A stretch of DNA of 64,000 nt from assembly GCF_001467955.1 (NCBI RefSeq), contig NZ_LNYR01000003.1, forward strand, positions 1-64,000, in the 5' to 3' direction. Positions 53,063 to 62,506 of this stretch are shown here, one piece after another. The notes below the pieces were generated by a model, which was not told the origin of the DNA, searched no databases, and saw only the letters and a list, made by a program, of their open reading frames with translations. The position numbers were made by a program, and so were the translations under genes. How positions within the stretch are numbered: the stretch's first letter is position 1; each line of letters begins with the position of its first letter. This DNA comes from Legionella quateirensis (GTDB taxonomy: Bacteria > Pseudomonadota > Gammaproteobacteria > Legionellales > Legionellaceae).

Positions 53063-53823
53063 TGAAACCACCTTAGCCCAAAGTAAATTCCAGACCAAAC
53101 ATGCAAGGCCAGTAAGCCATACAACACAAGGGCAATCACAATATGCAGCCTCAACCATGTCCGAAAGGCACGTCTGAATTGCTCATGAAATTGAATGGCG
53201 TATTCCAGCTCTGCAATGGACTCCACCAAACACAAGGCACGTAGACTTGCTGGAGCTGTGCTTTCGCCATTTAATACGTTCTCATTAAATAGCCAAGAGG
53301 CGAAACGGGCTCTCATAGAATGAAAGCGCGTGATGGTTTTCTTTAAATCAGGGTTTGTTTGAATTTCCTGCGCTACCCTTTGATACTGATTCTGCAGGCC
53401 TGAAAGGAGTTCTTTTTTCTCACGAACCTCATCGGCTATAAAACTCAAGAGGTAGCGACCCACAAAGCCGCTTATCGTGACAATTAAGGTCATCCCGGTC
53501 AGTGCAATACCAAGCGCACTTTGAAATTTATGTCCGGTATGAATCAGTACGAGAATGGGACCAATAATACCGGCATAGATATGCCAGGAAAGTAAGGTGT
53601 TCATGGAAACATACTGGGTGACCCAATGCTTTAAAATAGGGATGCGTTTAATAAAAAGGTAAAGTAAGGGAACGAGCATGAATAGGGCGCCACTAATGCC
53701 AATGACACCACCCCACAGGCTTCCTGCAAAACGAGGAGACACATGCACCGTAAATCCAAGCCATGTCATCATCATGAGCAGCATTAATCCGAGTGCCATC
53801 AGGCGTCCTGGTGCGTTCATCAC
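53059..53823 (-). CDS. Heme-b-like membrane electron carrier
   Basis: The 254-residue protein has about five to six membrane helices with His residues spaced like heme ligands: 'LLSWHIYAGIIGPILVLIHT' with a following 'GHKF', and C-terminal 'WLRLHIVIALVLYGLLALHV'. A central soluble stretch (~135-205) is coiled-coil-like. This resembles cytochrome b or ferric reductase-type membrane cores. It overlaps both neighbours by four bases, so all three proteins are made together. It most likely moves electrons across or along the membrane between the flavin reductase and the cytochrome c. Confidence 0.75.
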   Translation of the reverse strand: MMNAPGRLMALGLMLLMMMTWLGFTVHVSPRFAGSLWGGVIGISGALFMLVPLLYLFIKRIPILKHWVTQYVSMNTLLSWHIYAGIIGPILVLIHTGHKFQSALGIALTGMTLIVTISGFVGRYLLSFIADEVREKKELLSGLQNQYQRVAQEIQTNPDLKKTITRFHSMRARFASWLFNENVLNGESTAPASLRALCLVESIAELEYAIQFHEQFRRAFRTWLRLHIVIALVLYGLLALHVWSGIYFGLRWFQ

Positions 53824-55718
53824 ACATCCACCTCAATATTCTCACTCGTTTTGGCCTGGCATGCCAGGATAAAACCGTGCTGCTTTTCTTCCTCAGAAAG
53901 CGCGTCATCACAATCCATGGATACCTTGCCTGCGAGTAATTTCACTTTACACAGTCCACACTGGCCTGTGCGACACGAGTTATCAATAGAAACACCATTG
54001 GCCTCGGCGATTTCAAGAAGCGTGTAGTTGGGTACAATGGGGGCTGTTTTATGAGAGCGCTTAAATGAAACAACCGCCTTAAGTTCTGGCGCAATAGCCT
54101 CCATTTGTTCCGGGGTTAATGGCGGCTTCATGACTGGACCAAATGCTTCGGTATGGATGAGTTCTTCTGGCACATGAAGCTCTTTTAGTATAGTCTGCAC
54201 CGCATTCATCATGCCCGGCGGGCCACAGACATGGATGCGACGTGTGGCGATATCCGGAACGAGGTGGGAAATGATGCTGGTTGTAAATTCCCCTTTTAAA
54301 CCCATCCACACGGTTCCTGATACACGTAACATGGTGGCAAAGACATTGAGGTTAGGATACCTTTTTTGCAGTCGCTCTAATTCCTCACGAAAGATAAAAT
54401 CACTTGTTGTTCGGCAGCAATACAGTAAAAAAATCTCACCGTGCCATCCTATATCCGTTAAATAACGGATAATACCCATCATCGGAGTAATACCCACACC
54501 GCCACAAATAAGCACAATGCTTGATGCTTCTTCTCCGGTAAACGTAAATTTTCCATTGGGCCCCATCACTTCAAGCACATCGCCTTCTTTAGCCTCATCA
54601 TGTAAATAACGCGAGAACAAACCTTGTTCTTCACGTTTCACCGTGATGGCACAATAGTGAAGTTGGGTGGGCGTTGAGGCGATGGTATAGCTTCGCTTCG
54701 CCCGGGTGCCATTAATGGTGGCTGTGATGGTGATGAATTGACCAGGGAAATAGGTAAAGGGCAAGGCCACTTCTTTTAATGAGGCGAGCCAAAAGGTTTT
54801 TACCCCAGGCGTTTCATCAAAGATACGGCACACACGCAATTGCCCCTCCCACTGGTCAAGGGGGATTGTTAGCGTACGCATGACCGGGAATTTTGGTGGT
54901 TTCGCAGGTGGTGCTAATCCTCCAGAGGATGGATGAGTCTCTTCAATGACCTCAGCAGCGGTTGCAGGAGGAGGACTTATTGGGTTCGTGGCTGAAATAC
55001 GAGAAAGGACATCTCCTTGGCTGGCCAAACTCTCAAGCAATGCCGATGCCCTGCGCATTTTAAAAAAATACATCCAAATCATAATGATAAAGAAGACAAG
55101 AAACAGCGCGATAATCGTCAAATGAAAAAGCGGGCCACCTAAAAGAGTATGGGTGGCTGGTATCGGAGGGAGTAAATTCATTTCCTGTTTGAACCATAAC
55201 AAGGCCACTTGGCGCGGGACCTTCCCCTCGGCAAGCGCACGAGATGCAGCCAATCCACTATCATACTGTGAAAGACCTTCACGTATCGAAGCAACTGCAT
55301 CCTGCATCTGAGAAAAATTCGTCTTAGCCGATGCTTTAAGAAGCGTATCAATCCCTTTCGCCATCAAAGACAGACCCGATTGCATCCGTTCTTGTGCCAA
55401 TTGTTGTATTTCACTGCGCCTTTCCAGTGGGATATCGGGCAGACTCATCAACGAAGGATACAGCGCTTTTTTTTTCGGCACGCCCATTTCCTTCATCATC
55501 TCACCCATAGCACCCATCATGTCTTTACTAGGAGTTTGTCCAGTTACACTCGGAATGACACTGAGATTACCCTGGCTGCTTTGATGATGACTGGCATGCT
55601 CATCGGATGCCTGAGCATAGGATGATGCGGTGGCGGCCATTAAAATCAAAACCAACAGCCCTTTCAGTAGGGGATGCCATTGGCGAAGTATATTATTGGT
55701 GTTGTGATATCGAATCAT
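53820..55718 (-). CDS. Membrane NAD(P)H oxidoreductase with FAD and plant-type 2Fe-2S domains
   Basis: The 632-residue protein starts with a signal/anchor and a Met/His-containing periplasmic helical region, then a membrane helix at about 197-218 ('IIALFLVFFIIMIWMYFF'). The cytosolic part is a ferredoxin-NADP reductase module: FAD motif 'RSYTIAS', NAD motif 'ICGGVGITPMMGIIRYL', 'HVCGPPGMM'. The last ~90 residues are a 2Fe-2S ferredoxin with 'SCRTGQCGLCKVKLL' and a final Cys in 'ILACQ'. It would take electrons from NAD(P)H to the membrane heme protein next to it. The final acceptor is unknown. Confidence 0.88.
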   Translation of the reverse strand: MIRYHNTNNILRQWHPLLKGLLVLILMAATASSYAQASDEHASHHQSSQGNLSVIPSVTGQTPSKDMMGAMGEMMKEMGVPKKKALYPSLMSLPDIPLERRSEIQQLAQERMQSGLSLMAKGIDTLLKASAKTNFSQMQDAVASIREGLSQYDSGLAASRALAEGKVPRQVALLWFKQEMNLLPPIPATHTLLGGPLFHLTIIALFLVFFIIMIWMYFFKMRRASALLESLASQGDVLSRISATNPISPPPATAAEVIEETHPSSGGLAPPAKPPKFPVMRTLTIPLDQWEGQLRVCRIFDETPGVKTFWLASLKEVALPFTYFPGQFITITATINGTRAKRSYTIASTPTQLHYCAITVKREEQGLFSRYLHDEAKEGDVLEVMGPNGKFTFTGEEASSIVLICGGVGITPMMGIIRYLTDIGWHGEIFLLYCCRTTSDFIFREELERLQKRYPNLNVFATMLRVSGTVWMGLKGEFTTSIISHLVPDIATRRIHVCGPPGMMNAVQTILKELHVPEELIHTEAFGPVMKPPLTPEQMEAIAPELKAVVSFKRSHKTAPIVPNYTLLEIAEANGVSIDNSCRTGQCGLCKVKLLAGKVSMDCDDALSEEEKQHGFILACQAKTSENIEVDV

Positions 55719-55850
55719 TCTTTTCCACGATAAAGTAATATTTCCGAGCTATGCCTATATTATGCTATTGATATTAGTACAATTTTACAAGGGGTCTGTC
55801 CTCGCCAATCATCCCCTTTCGAAACCAAAGAGGGCGCAAGACATAGGTCC

Positions 55851-56741
55851 TCACTCAATGTCCAAGTGGTGTTCCTTCATGTCATTGCCAATAATCGCTT
55901 CCGCACATCGGATGATGTTCTGAATTTCTTCAGTAATTTCTTCTTGACGCAGTATATTAAGGTATTTTTTTAATGCGCTTCGTTTATTCTCTAAACTATC
56001 CAAGGCATGATTCAAATGAAACAGCCTTTGGTGGTTTTCACCATAAAATGATTTATAAAAAATGGAATAACACATTGAAAATAAATACTGTTCAGCAAAC
56101 TCAGATAAAAATTGCTCATGGGATACATTGAGAATCGGTGGAACGGAACATGGCTTGTTATTGGTTAAAAAAAACTCTTGGAATGGGCGCACTGTTCTTA
56201 CCTCAATTTGATTTTTTTCCTCCTCATTGAACAGGATCCCCCACTGCCAAGAGTGCCATTTCATACGCTGTTGTGATGCTACTTCCTCAAGAGACTGCAA
56301 CAGATGTAAAATCACCGCAGGAATTTCTTCGAGGGCATTAGCGCCATCTAATGCTTTGATGACACGCGAATCGTTTGCCATTTTCAAAGCCAATTTACGC
56401 CCTACGACAAGGAATACTGGCAAAAATTCAGGGTCTTGTTGCTCCCTCTCCGCTATCCAGTGAAGCACGTTATCATTAAAACCACCACAAAAACCTCGTT
56501 CAGAACCAATAAGAATATAAAGGGAAGGATTACCATTTGGTGTGTTCATGGGGGAAATGGGGTACGCACTAAAAAAATCATGCCCTGCGTCTCTAATGGT
56601 TTGCATGACGTGTTCCTGCATAGGAAGAAATTTGGTGATTTTATTGAGCTCAATAGAACAAAGAGTTTTCATGGCGGTCATGATAGTACCAATGTCGTCT
56701 AAGGCCGTAAAATGATCGTTTAGTTGACTACGCTTGGTCAT
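55851..56741 (-). CDS. atpG: N-type F-ATPase gamma subunit
   Basis: I use the ATG at 56741 ('MTKRSQLNDHFTALDDI'), which follows GGAAG; a TTG at 56762 is in frame upstream. The 296 residues have the gamma N-terminal helix ending 'IMTAMKTLCSIELNKI', the central 'LYILIGSERGFCGGFNDNVL' and the C-terminal helix 'ILRQEEITEEIQNIIRCAEA'. It is the rotor shaft of F1. It is quite divergent from house-keeping AtpG, as is usual for N-ATPases, and is the last gene of the operon. Confidence 0.88.
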   Translation of the reverse strand: MTKRSQLNDHFTALDDIGTIMTAMKTLCSIELNKITKFLPMQEHVMQTIRDAGHDFFSAYPISPMNTPNGNPSLYILIGSERGFCGGFNDNVLHWIAEREQQDPEFLPVFLVVGRKLALKMANDSRVIKALDGANALEEIPAVILHLLQSLEEVASQQRMKWHSWQWGILFNEEEKNQIEVRTVRPFQEFFLTNNKPCSVPPILNVSHEQFLSEFAEQYLFSMCYSIFYKSFYGENHQRLFHLNHALDSLENKRSALKKYLNILRQEEITEEIQNIIRCAEAIIGNDMKEHHLDIE

Positions 56742-56786
56742 AAATTTCTTCCAAAAATTCAATGCGCCTGAGAAACAGGCATGGTA

Positions 56787-58259
56787 CTACCCATTTAACC
56801 AGCCTTTGACTGCATTGCTCCATTCCTCGCGAGAACTGGCCAGTGACAAGCTGCTTTTTTTGACTTCTTGCTCTATTTTTTTTAGAACCTTGGGGATGTC
56901 GTCTAAACTTAAGTGGGCAAAGAGTCCCTCATTGTAGGCAATCAACCAGGCGAGTTGGAATTCAATTGGCAAGGGCGAAAGACGCTCTTGTTTAAACACC
57001 TCTCTTAACAGTCGTCCATTTTGAATGTGTTGTTGCATTTTAATATCAAGCTTAGCCCCAAAACGCGTAAACAGTTCCAAGTCAAGAAATTGCATGTAAT
57101 CCAGCTTCATTCGACCCGCCTCTTTTTTTATGTTGGGGTGTTGGGCTTTACCGCCTACGCGAGAAACGGATTTGGTGATATCAATTGCCGGTAGAAATCC
57201 TGCTGAGAATAAATGTTCATCAAAAAAGAGTTGCCCATCGGTGATTGAAATCAGATTTGTAGGGATATAGGTCGCAATTTCCCCTTGTTTTGTTTCTATA
57301 ATAGGAAGTGCGGTCATACTGCCCCCGCCCATTTCAGGAGACAGGCACGTTGAGCGTTCTAATAAGCGAGCATGTAAATAGAAGATATCCGCAGGAAAAG
57401 CTTCACGCCCAGGAGGCCTGCGCAGTAAAAGCGACAGTTCACGGTAACAGTTGGCATGAGCACTCAAATCATCGTACACGACCAACGTATCAAAGCCTTG
57501 CTTCATCCAATGCTCCGCAACAGCACATCCTGCGAAAGGGGCGAGATAAAGCAATCCGGGTAATGAGGCGGCCAGTGCCACAACCACCGTGGTGTATTCC
57601 AACGCCTGAGTTTCTTTTAGCAATTGGATGGTATTGGCAACCGTAGAACGTTTTTGGCCAATTAACACATAGACACAACGCACGTTTTTATCTTTTTGAT
57701 TGATCACAATATCAATAGCCAAGGCGCTTTTGCCCAACCCATTATCACCTATAATGAGTTCCCGCTGTCCTTTTCCAAGAGGAATGACATTATCAATCAT
57801 TTTATTACCGGTATAAAAAGGGCGCGTCACAAAATCACGGTGAATAATAGGGGTCGATAAAATGTCAAGTAATCCTTGTTCATCACAGGGTGGTGGTTCC
57901 TCTTCATCTAATGGATACCCTAAAGGATCAACCACTCGCCCCAAAAGCGAATCCCCTACAGGAATACTTAATGAACGCTTCAGATGAAACATAGGGATCC
58001 CGGCTTTTAATTTTTTAGTTTGCAACAACATGATGGCGCCTATAAGGCGTTCGGTGAGATGAAAAACCATAGCGATACAACAGCCATCGACTGAAATAAG
58101 AATTTCATCAATAGCCGCCGTTGGCAGCCCTGCAATCCAGATAATTCCATCGCCCACTGAGACTACATGCCCCACTTCAGAACGCCTTACTTCAAAGTGA
58201 TAGTTCTCAATTCGTTGCCGCTGACGCTCAAGAACGGAGTGGTTGTCGGGTAAGTTCAT
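56787..58259 (-). CDS. atpA: N-type F-ATPase alpha subunit
   Basis: The 490-residue protein has a P-loop '[15 protein letters not shown]' (variation on GDRQTGKTA), '[18 protein letters not shown]', '[20 protein letters not shown]' and '[20 protein letters not shown]'. The start is '[18 protein letters not shown]', and its first bases overlap the b-subunit gene by 32 bp. It forms the non-catalytic sites of F1. The altered P-loop is a trait of this divergent ATPase type. Confidence 0.92.
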   Translation of the reverse strand: MNLPDNHSVLERQRQRIENYHFEVRRSEVGHVVSVGDGIIWIAGLPTAAIDEILISVDGCCIAMVFHLTERLIGAIMLLQTKKLKAGIPMFHLKRSLSIPVGDSLLGRVVDPLGYPLDEEEPPPCDEQGLLDILSTPIIHRDFVTRPFYTGNKMIDNVIPLGKGQRELIIGDNGLGKSALAIDIVINQKDKNVRCVYVLIGQKRSTVANTIQLLKETQALEYTTVVVALAASLPGLLYLAPFAGCAVAEHWMKQGFDTLVVYDDLSAHANCYRELSLLLRRPPGREAFPADIFYLHARLLERSTCLSPEMGGGSMTALPIIETKQGEIATYIPTNLISITDGQLFFDEHLFSAGFLPAIDITKSVSRVGGKAQHPNIKKEAGRMKLDYMQFLDLELFTRFGAKLDIKMQQHIQNGRLLREVFKQERLSPLPIEFQLAWLIAYNEGLFAHLSLDDIPKVLKKIEQEVKKSSLSLASSREEWSNAVKGWLNG

Positions 58260-58989
58260 TATTCGTCTCGGTAAAGAATTTTAATTCATCGCGAAGATTC
58301 GCTTGCAGAAGGATTGAGCCCATTTGAAGTGTTAACCCTGCCAGAAGCGCTGGGTTTTCAACCCATTCTATAGTTGGTTTTTTACCCACTACTTTTTCAA
58401 TGGCCTGGCCTAGGCGGCGTTGTTGGCTTTTATTGATTGCATAAGCACTTTGGACAACAAGAGTATCCTGTTCAGAAACATCCGCCATTAATTGCCATGG
58501 TTTTTCTGGATAACGATTAAGGTCTTCGATTGTTTTTTCAATGATTTTTTGTTCAAGGTGCTCATCAGCAAACTGGATTAACAATTTTTCTGTAAATTTT
58601 CCAGCCAGTAACAGCGCTTCTTTGGCATTTTTTTCAATATATTCTTTGGCTTTGTTCATTTCACGTGCATTTAATTGTTCTTGTTCTTTTTTTATTTTTT
58701 TTTCAAAATGGAGCATTTCTTCCGACTTCCATCGTTCCATCGCTTGTTGGAATTCCTTTTGCAACGTATTTTTCTCTTGTTGCCAATCGGCAAGACGATG
58801 TTCATATTTTATTTGTAACTGCTGGGCTTCATTGTACCGTTGTTCCGCATTTTCTAATTGTTCTTGGACCAGGTGTTTGCGCTTTGCAATGGTTCTCTGA
58901 ATTGGGGCATAAAAAAAATAGTTTAAAATCCATACAAGAACAAGAAAATTAATGAGTTCCAATAAAAAGGTTGACCACGATAGCTCCAT
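58228..58989 (-). CDS. atpF: N-type F-ATPase b subunit with delta-like C-terminus
   Basis: The 253 residues start with one membrane helix ('[20 protein letters not shown]'), then a long coiled coil (~30-150), then a ~90-residue end ('[20 protein letters not shown]', '[20 protein letters not shown]') that resembles the delta-subunit C-terminus. House-keeping b is ~156 residues. The operon lacks a separate delta gene, which agrees with a b-delta type stalk in N-ATPases. It joins the F0 ring to the F1 head. Confidence 0.85.
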   Translation of the reverse strand: MELSWSTFLLELINFLVLVWILNYFFYAPIQRTIAKRKHLVQEQLENAEQRYNEAQQLQIKYEHRLADWQQEKNTLQKEFQQAMERWKSEEMLHFEKKIKKEQEQLNAREMNKAKEYIEKNAKEALLLAGKFTEKLLIQFADEHLEQKIIEKTIEDLNRYPEKPWQLMADVSEQDTLVVQSAYAINKSQQRRLGQAIEKVVGKKPTIEWVENPALLAGLTLQMGSILLQANLRDELKFFTETNNELTRQPLRS

Positions 58990-58998
58990 TTCTAATCC

Positions 58999-59268
58999 TT
59001 ATTGAGAAACGAGATAAGACAATAATGGATTTCTAAATAAAATAATCAGAACAATCACCAAGCAATAAATAGCCAATGATTCAATCATGGCTAAGCCGAT
59101 AAATAAGGTTCTGGTGATTGATTTTTCAGCCTCTGGCTGTCTTGCTAACGCATCAAGGGCATGACTTATAGCACGTCCCATGGCGATCGCAGGACCAATT
59201 GTCCCAATAGCAATCACCAGTGCGGCAATCACTGTGGATGCTAAACTAAACCAGCTGATACTGTTCAT
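58999..59268 (-). CDS. atpE: N-type F-ATPase c subunit
   Basis: The 89-residue protein is a two-helix rotor subunit: helix 1 ends 'GTIGPAIAMGRAISHALDAL', the loop is 'ARQPEAEK', and helix 2 has the ion-binding Glu63 in 'GLAMIESLAIYCLVIV'. Aligned with the sodium-binding Ilyobacter c subunit (Gln32, Glu65, Ser66, Thr67, Tyr70), the equivalents here are Met30, Glu63, Ser64, Leu65 and Tyr68. Two sodium ligands are thus lost, so proton use is more likely. It overlaps atpB by four bases. Confidence 0.92.
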   Translation of the reverse strand: MNSISWFSLASTVIAALVIAIGTIGPAIAMGRAISHALDALARQPEAEKSITRTLFIGLAMIESLAIYCLVIVLIILFRNPLLSYLVSQ

Positions 59269-59957
59269 GACCCCTCTCCTTGTTTTTTCAACTCGTGGGA
59301 TTGAATACCCCCGGCAATATAGATTAAAGCCAGCATACCAAAGATATACGCTTGTATCACTGCTTCAATAATATGAAGCATGAGAATGGGTATCGGTGCT
59401 AAGAATCCAGCAATCATCAGAACAACAAGTGCCGTTAACTGAAGACTCATGACGTTACCGAACAAGCGGATAGCCAAAGCCAATGTTCTCGATAATTCGC
59501 TAATTAAGTGAAACGGTAATAAAAAGGGCGTGGGCTTAAGGTAATGCTTTAAGTAGGCTTTCCACCCCTCGGCGCGAACTCCAAACCAATGCACGGAAAA
59601 AAAAGTCACTATCGCTAGAGCCGCTGTGACCGATAGATCGGCTGTAGGCGAATAGAATCCTGGAATAATGCCAATTAAATTGGAAATAAGGATAAAAATC
59701 CATAACGTGGCAATAAAAGGAAAGACCAAAGCAACATAGGTCAAAGGCAGCACTCCGTTCATCGTATCCTGCATTGCGACCACAATACCCTCTAAAACAA
59801 CTTGGCAACTCCCCGGAAGAAGCGATAAGTGTCGCGATGAAAGCCATAAAAAAAGGAGCAAAGCCATCATAATGAGCCAGGTGGTTAACACACTTTGTGT
59901 GATGACCACTGAGCCTAGCGAAAAGGATAGTGCATTTAAAATCCCTTCTTCCCCCAT
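59265..59957 (-). CDS. atpB: N-type F-ATPase a subunit
   Basis: The 230-residue membrane protein has the conserved Arg in 'TLALAIRLFGNVMSLQLTAL' and the final helix pair 'IIEAVIQAYIFGMLALIYIA', the usual half-channel elements of AtpB. About five to six helices are present. It forms the ion path against the c ring. The gene is shorter than house-keeping atpB (~270 residues). It starts 2 bp after the AtpQ-like gene. Confidence 0.92.
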   Translation of the reverse strand: MGEEGILNALSFSLGSVVITQSVLTTWLIMMALLLFLWLSSRHLSLLPGSCQVVLEGIVVAMQDTMNGVLPLTYVALVFPFIATLWIFILISNLIGIIPGFYSPTADLSVTAALAIVTFFSVHWFGVRAEGWKAYLKHYLKPTPFLLPFHLISELSRTLALAIRLFGNVMSLQLTALVVLMIAGFLAPIPILMLHIIEAVIQAYIFGMLALIYIAGGIQSHELKKQGEGS

Positions 59958-59959
59958 GG

Positions 59960-60238
59960 CTATTCCTTAATCAGAAGATACACATTCATCGCACCAACGA
60001 TAACTCCAATAATAATTAGGTTGATTGTCCAGCTAATAGAAAAACCCTTCAGTTTGCTGTCTAACCAAACCCCTAGATAGGCCCCGGCAATAATGGGCAA
60101 AATAAATACAAATCCCAAAGTGCCTAAATAAATCGTCTGTGCTAACACAGTGGATTTCTCCTTTTTGGCTTTGTTGATTTTGCTCACGTCCAATTTGACG
60201 TGTTGTGCCAGATCTTTTTTTGGATCTTTAAATTTCAT
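59960..60238 (-). CDS. atpQ: AtpQ-like (AtpI/AtpZ-type) small membrane subunit of the N-ATPase
   Basis: The 92-residue protein has a basic N-terminus and two membrane helices ('LGTLGFVFILPIIAGAYLGV' and 'SWTINLIIIGVIVGAMNVYL'), with 'WLDSKLKG' between, as in the AtpI/AtpZ/AtpQ family. N-ATPase operons usually run D-C-Q-R-B-E-F-A-G; here only one small gene lies between atpC and atpB, so the R gene seems absent. Assignment to Q rather than R is from the two-helix pattern. It overlaps atpC by 11 bp. Confidence 0.75.
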   Translation of the reverse strand: MKFKDPKKDLAQHVKLDVSKINKAKKEKSTVLAQTIYLGTLGFVFILPIIAGAYLGVWLDSKLKGFSISWTINLIIIGVIVGAMNVYLLIKE

Positions 60239-60638
60239 GAGCGTTCTGCCGTTTTAAATTCCATAGACGCTGTAACATCTCTTCATCCAAACGATGTAAA
60301 CTGTCATTGATGCGGATTAGATGGTCTTCTTCACTCTTTAATTCGTTCTCTAAGATATGCTGTATGGCTTGATATTCTTTGTGACGAACATAATGTCGCG
60401 TAGCGAGAAGCAATTGATTGTCTTTAAAATAGAGGATTGCTCCTGGCAAAGCCAAATACTCCGTCTCATTATTATCGTAACGAAACCATGCCAAACCGAA
60501 ATGTAAGCACGTCATCATTGGGGTATGCTGGGCTAAGATACCAAACATCCCTGAAGCATCTTCACCAACAAAACTGACGACATTTGAAATTTTTTCATAT
60601 TGTGTCGAACTCTGTACGTATAAATCGAAACACGCCAT
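60228..60638 (-). CDS. atpC: N-type F-ATPase epsilon subunit
   Basis: The 136-residue protein has the epsilon beta-sandwich start ('FDLYVQSSTQYEKISNVVSF', 'GMFGILAQHTPMMTCL', where GILPxHxP is the usual motif) and a C-terminal helical hairpin. The gene follows atpD with no gap. It belongs to the central stalk and may regulate hydrolysis. Confidence 0.88.
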   Translation of the reverse strand: MACFDLYVQSSTQYEKISNVVSFVGEDASGMFGILAQHTPMMTCLHFGLAWFRYDNNETEYLALPGAILYFKDNQLLLATRHYVRHKEYQAIQHILENELKSEEDHLIRINDSLHRLDEEMLQRLWNLKRQNAHEI

Positions 60639-62042
<1,404 letters not shown>

Positions 62043-62249
62043 TTAATTAAGCTCATCACATCAAATTGAAAGCTTATACCTTGCCTCTTTGGCTTGCAAT
62101 AGAAGGAATCCTCATAAAGCAGAATATCCTGTTATGAGCTAATCCGATTCACTTAAAGTCAACTTAAGTAAAATAACCTCTTCTTTAACCCATTGATCGT
62201 TCAATTAGCACACGTTATCAAAGAAATGAAATTCATTTTTTAATAACTA

Positions 62250-62411
62250 CTAATTGCTTGAACGTATCACATCAAACTCATCATCCCAGTCAAAGACATG
62301 GCTTGGGTTATTCTTTTCATTAAATTCACTCTTTGGTTGCAGCAATAAGGTGTAGGTTTTTTCTTCTATACCTTCTTCTACTAAGGGCTTCAAGACATCC
62401 GAGTCCATCAT
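62250..62411 (-). CDS. Small acidic hypothetical protein
   Basis: An ATG pair (62411 and 62408) after an AAGGA site opens a 53-residue ORF, starting 'MMDSDVLKPLVEEGIEEKTY' and ending in an acidic stretch 'VFDWDDEFDVIRSSN'. There is no signal peptide or membrane segment and no Cys. It lies between the CopA-CopB fusion terminator and the ATPase operon on the same strand. No family is recognised. The ribosome-binding site and the isolated position support it as real. Confidence 0.55.
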   Translation of the reverse strand: MMDSDVLKPLVEEGIEEKTYTLLLQPKSEFNEKNNPSHVFDWDDEFDVIRSSN

Positions 62412-62475
62412 GACTGTTCCTTATTATAAAGAGTTCTTATCACTCACCTCAATTGATTGGAGCATGACAAAAATG

Positions 62476-62501
62476 AAGCCTTTCATGCTGTTGAAAGGCT
62501 T
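62476..62501 (-). terminator. Terminator of the copA-copB fusion gene
   Basis: A 10-bp stem (62476-62485 with 62492-62501) and a 6-base loop lie 5 bp after the stop, and on the minus strand the stem is followed by 'catttttg', a short U-run. It fits a rho-independent terminator. Confidence 0.8.
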
Positions 62502-62506
62502 TCTAC

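Noticed and set aside
53063-53158. N-terminal extension of the multiheme cytochrome
   Set aside because: It lies in the wrong frame of the upstream membrane gene. The ATG at 53062 gives the usual four-base overlap and a normal anchor helix.
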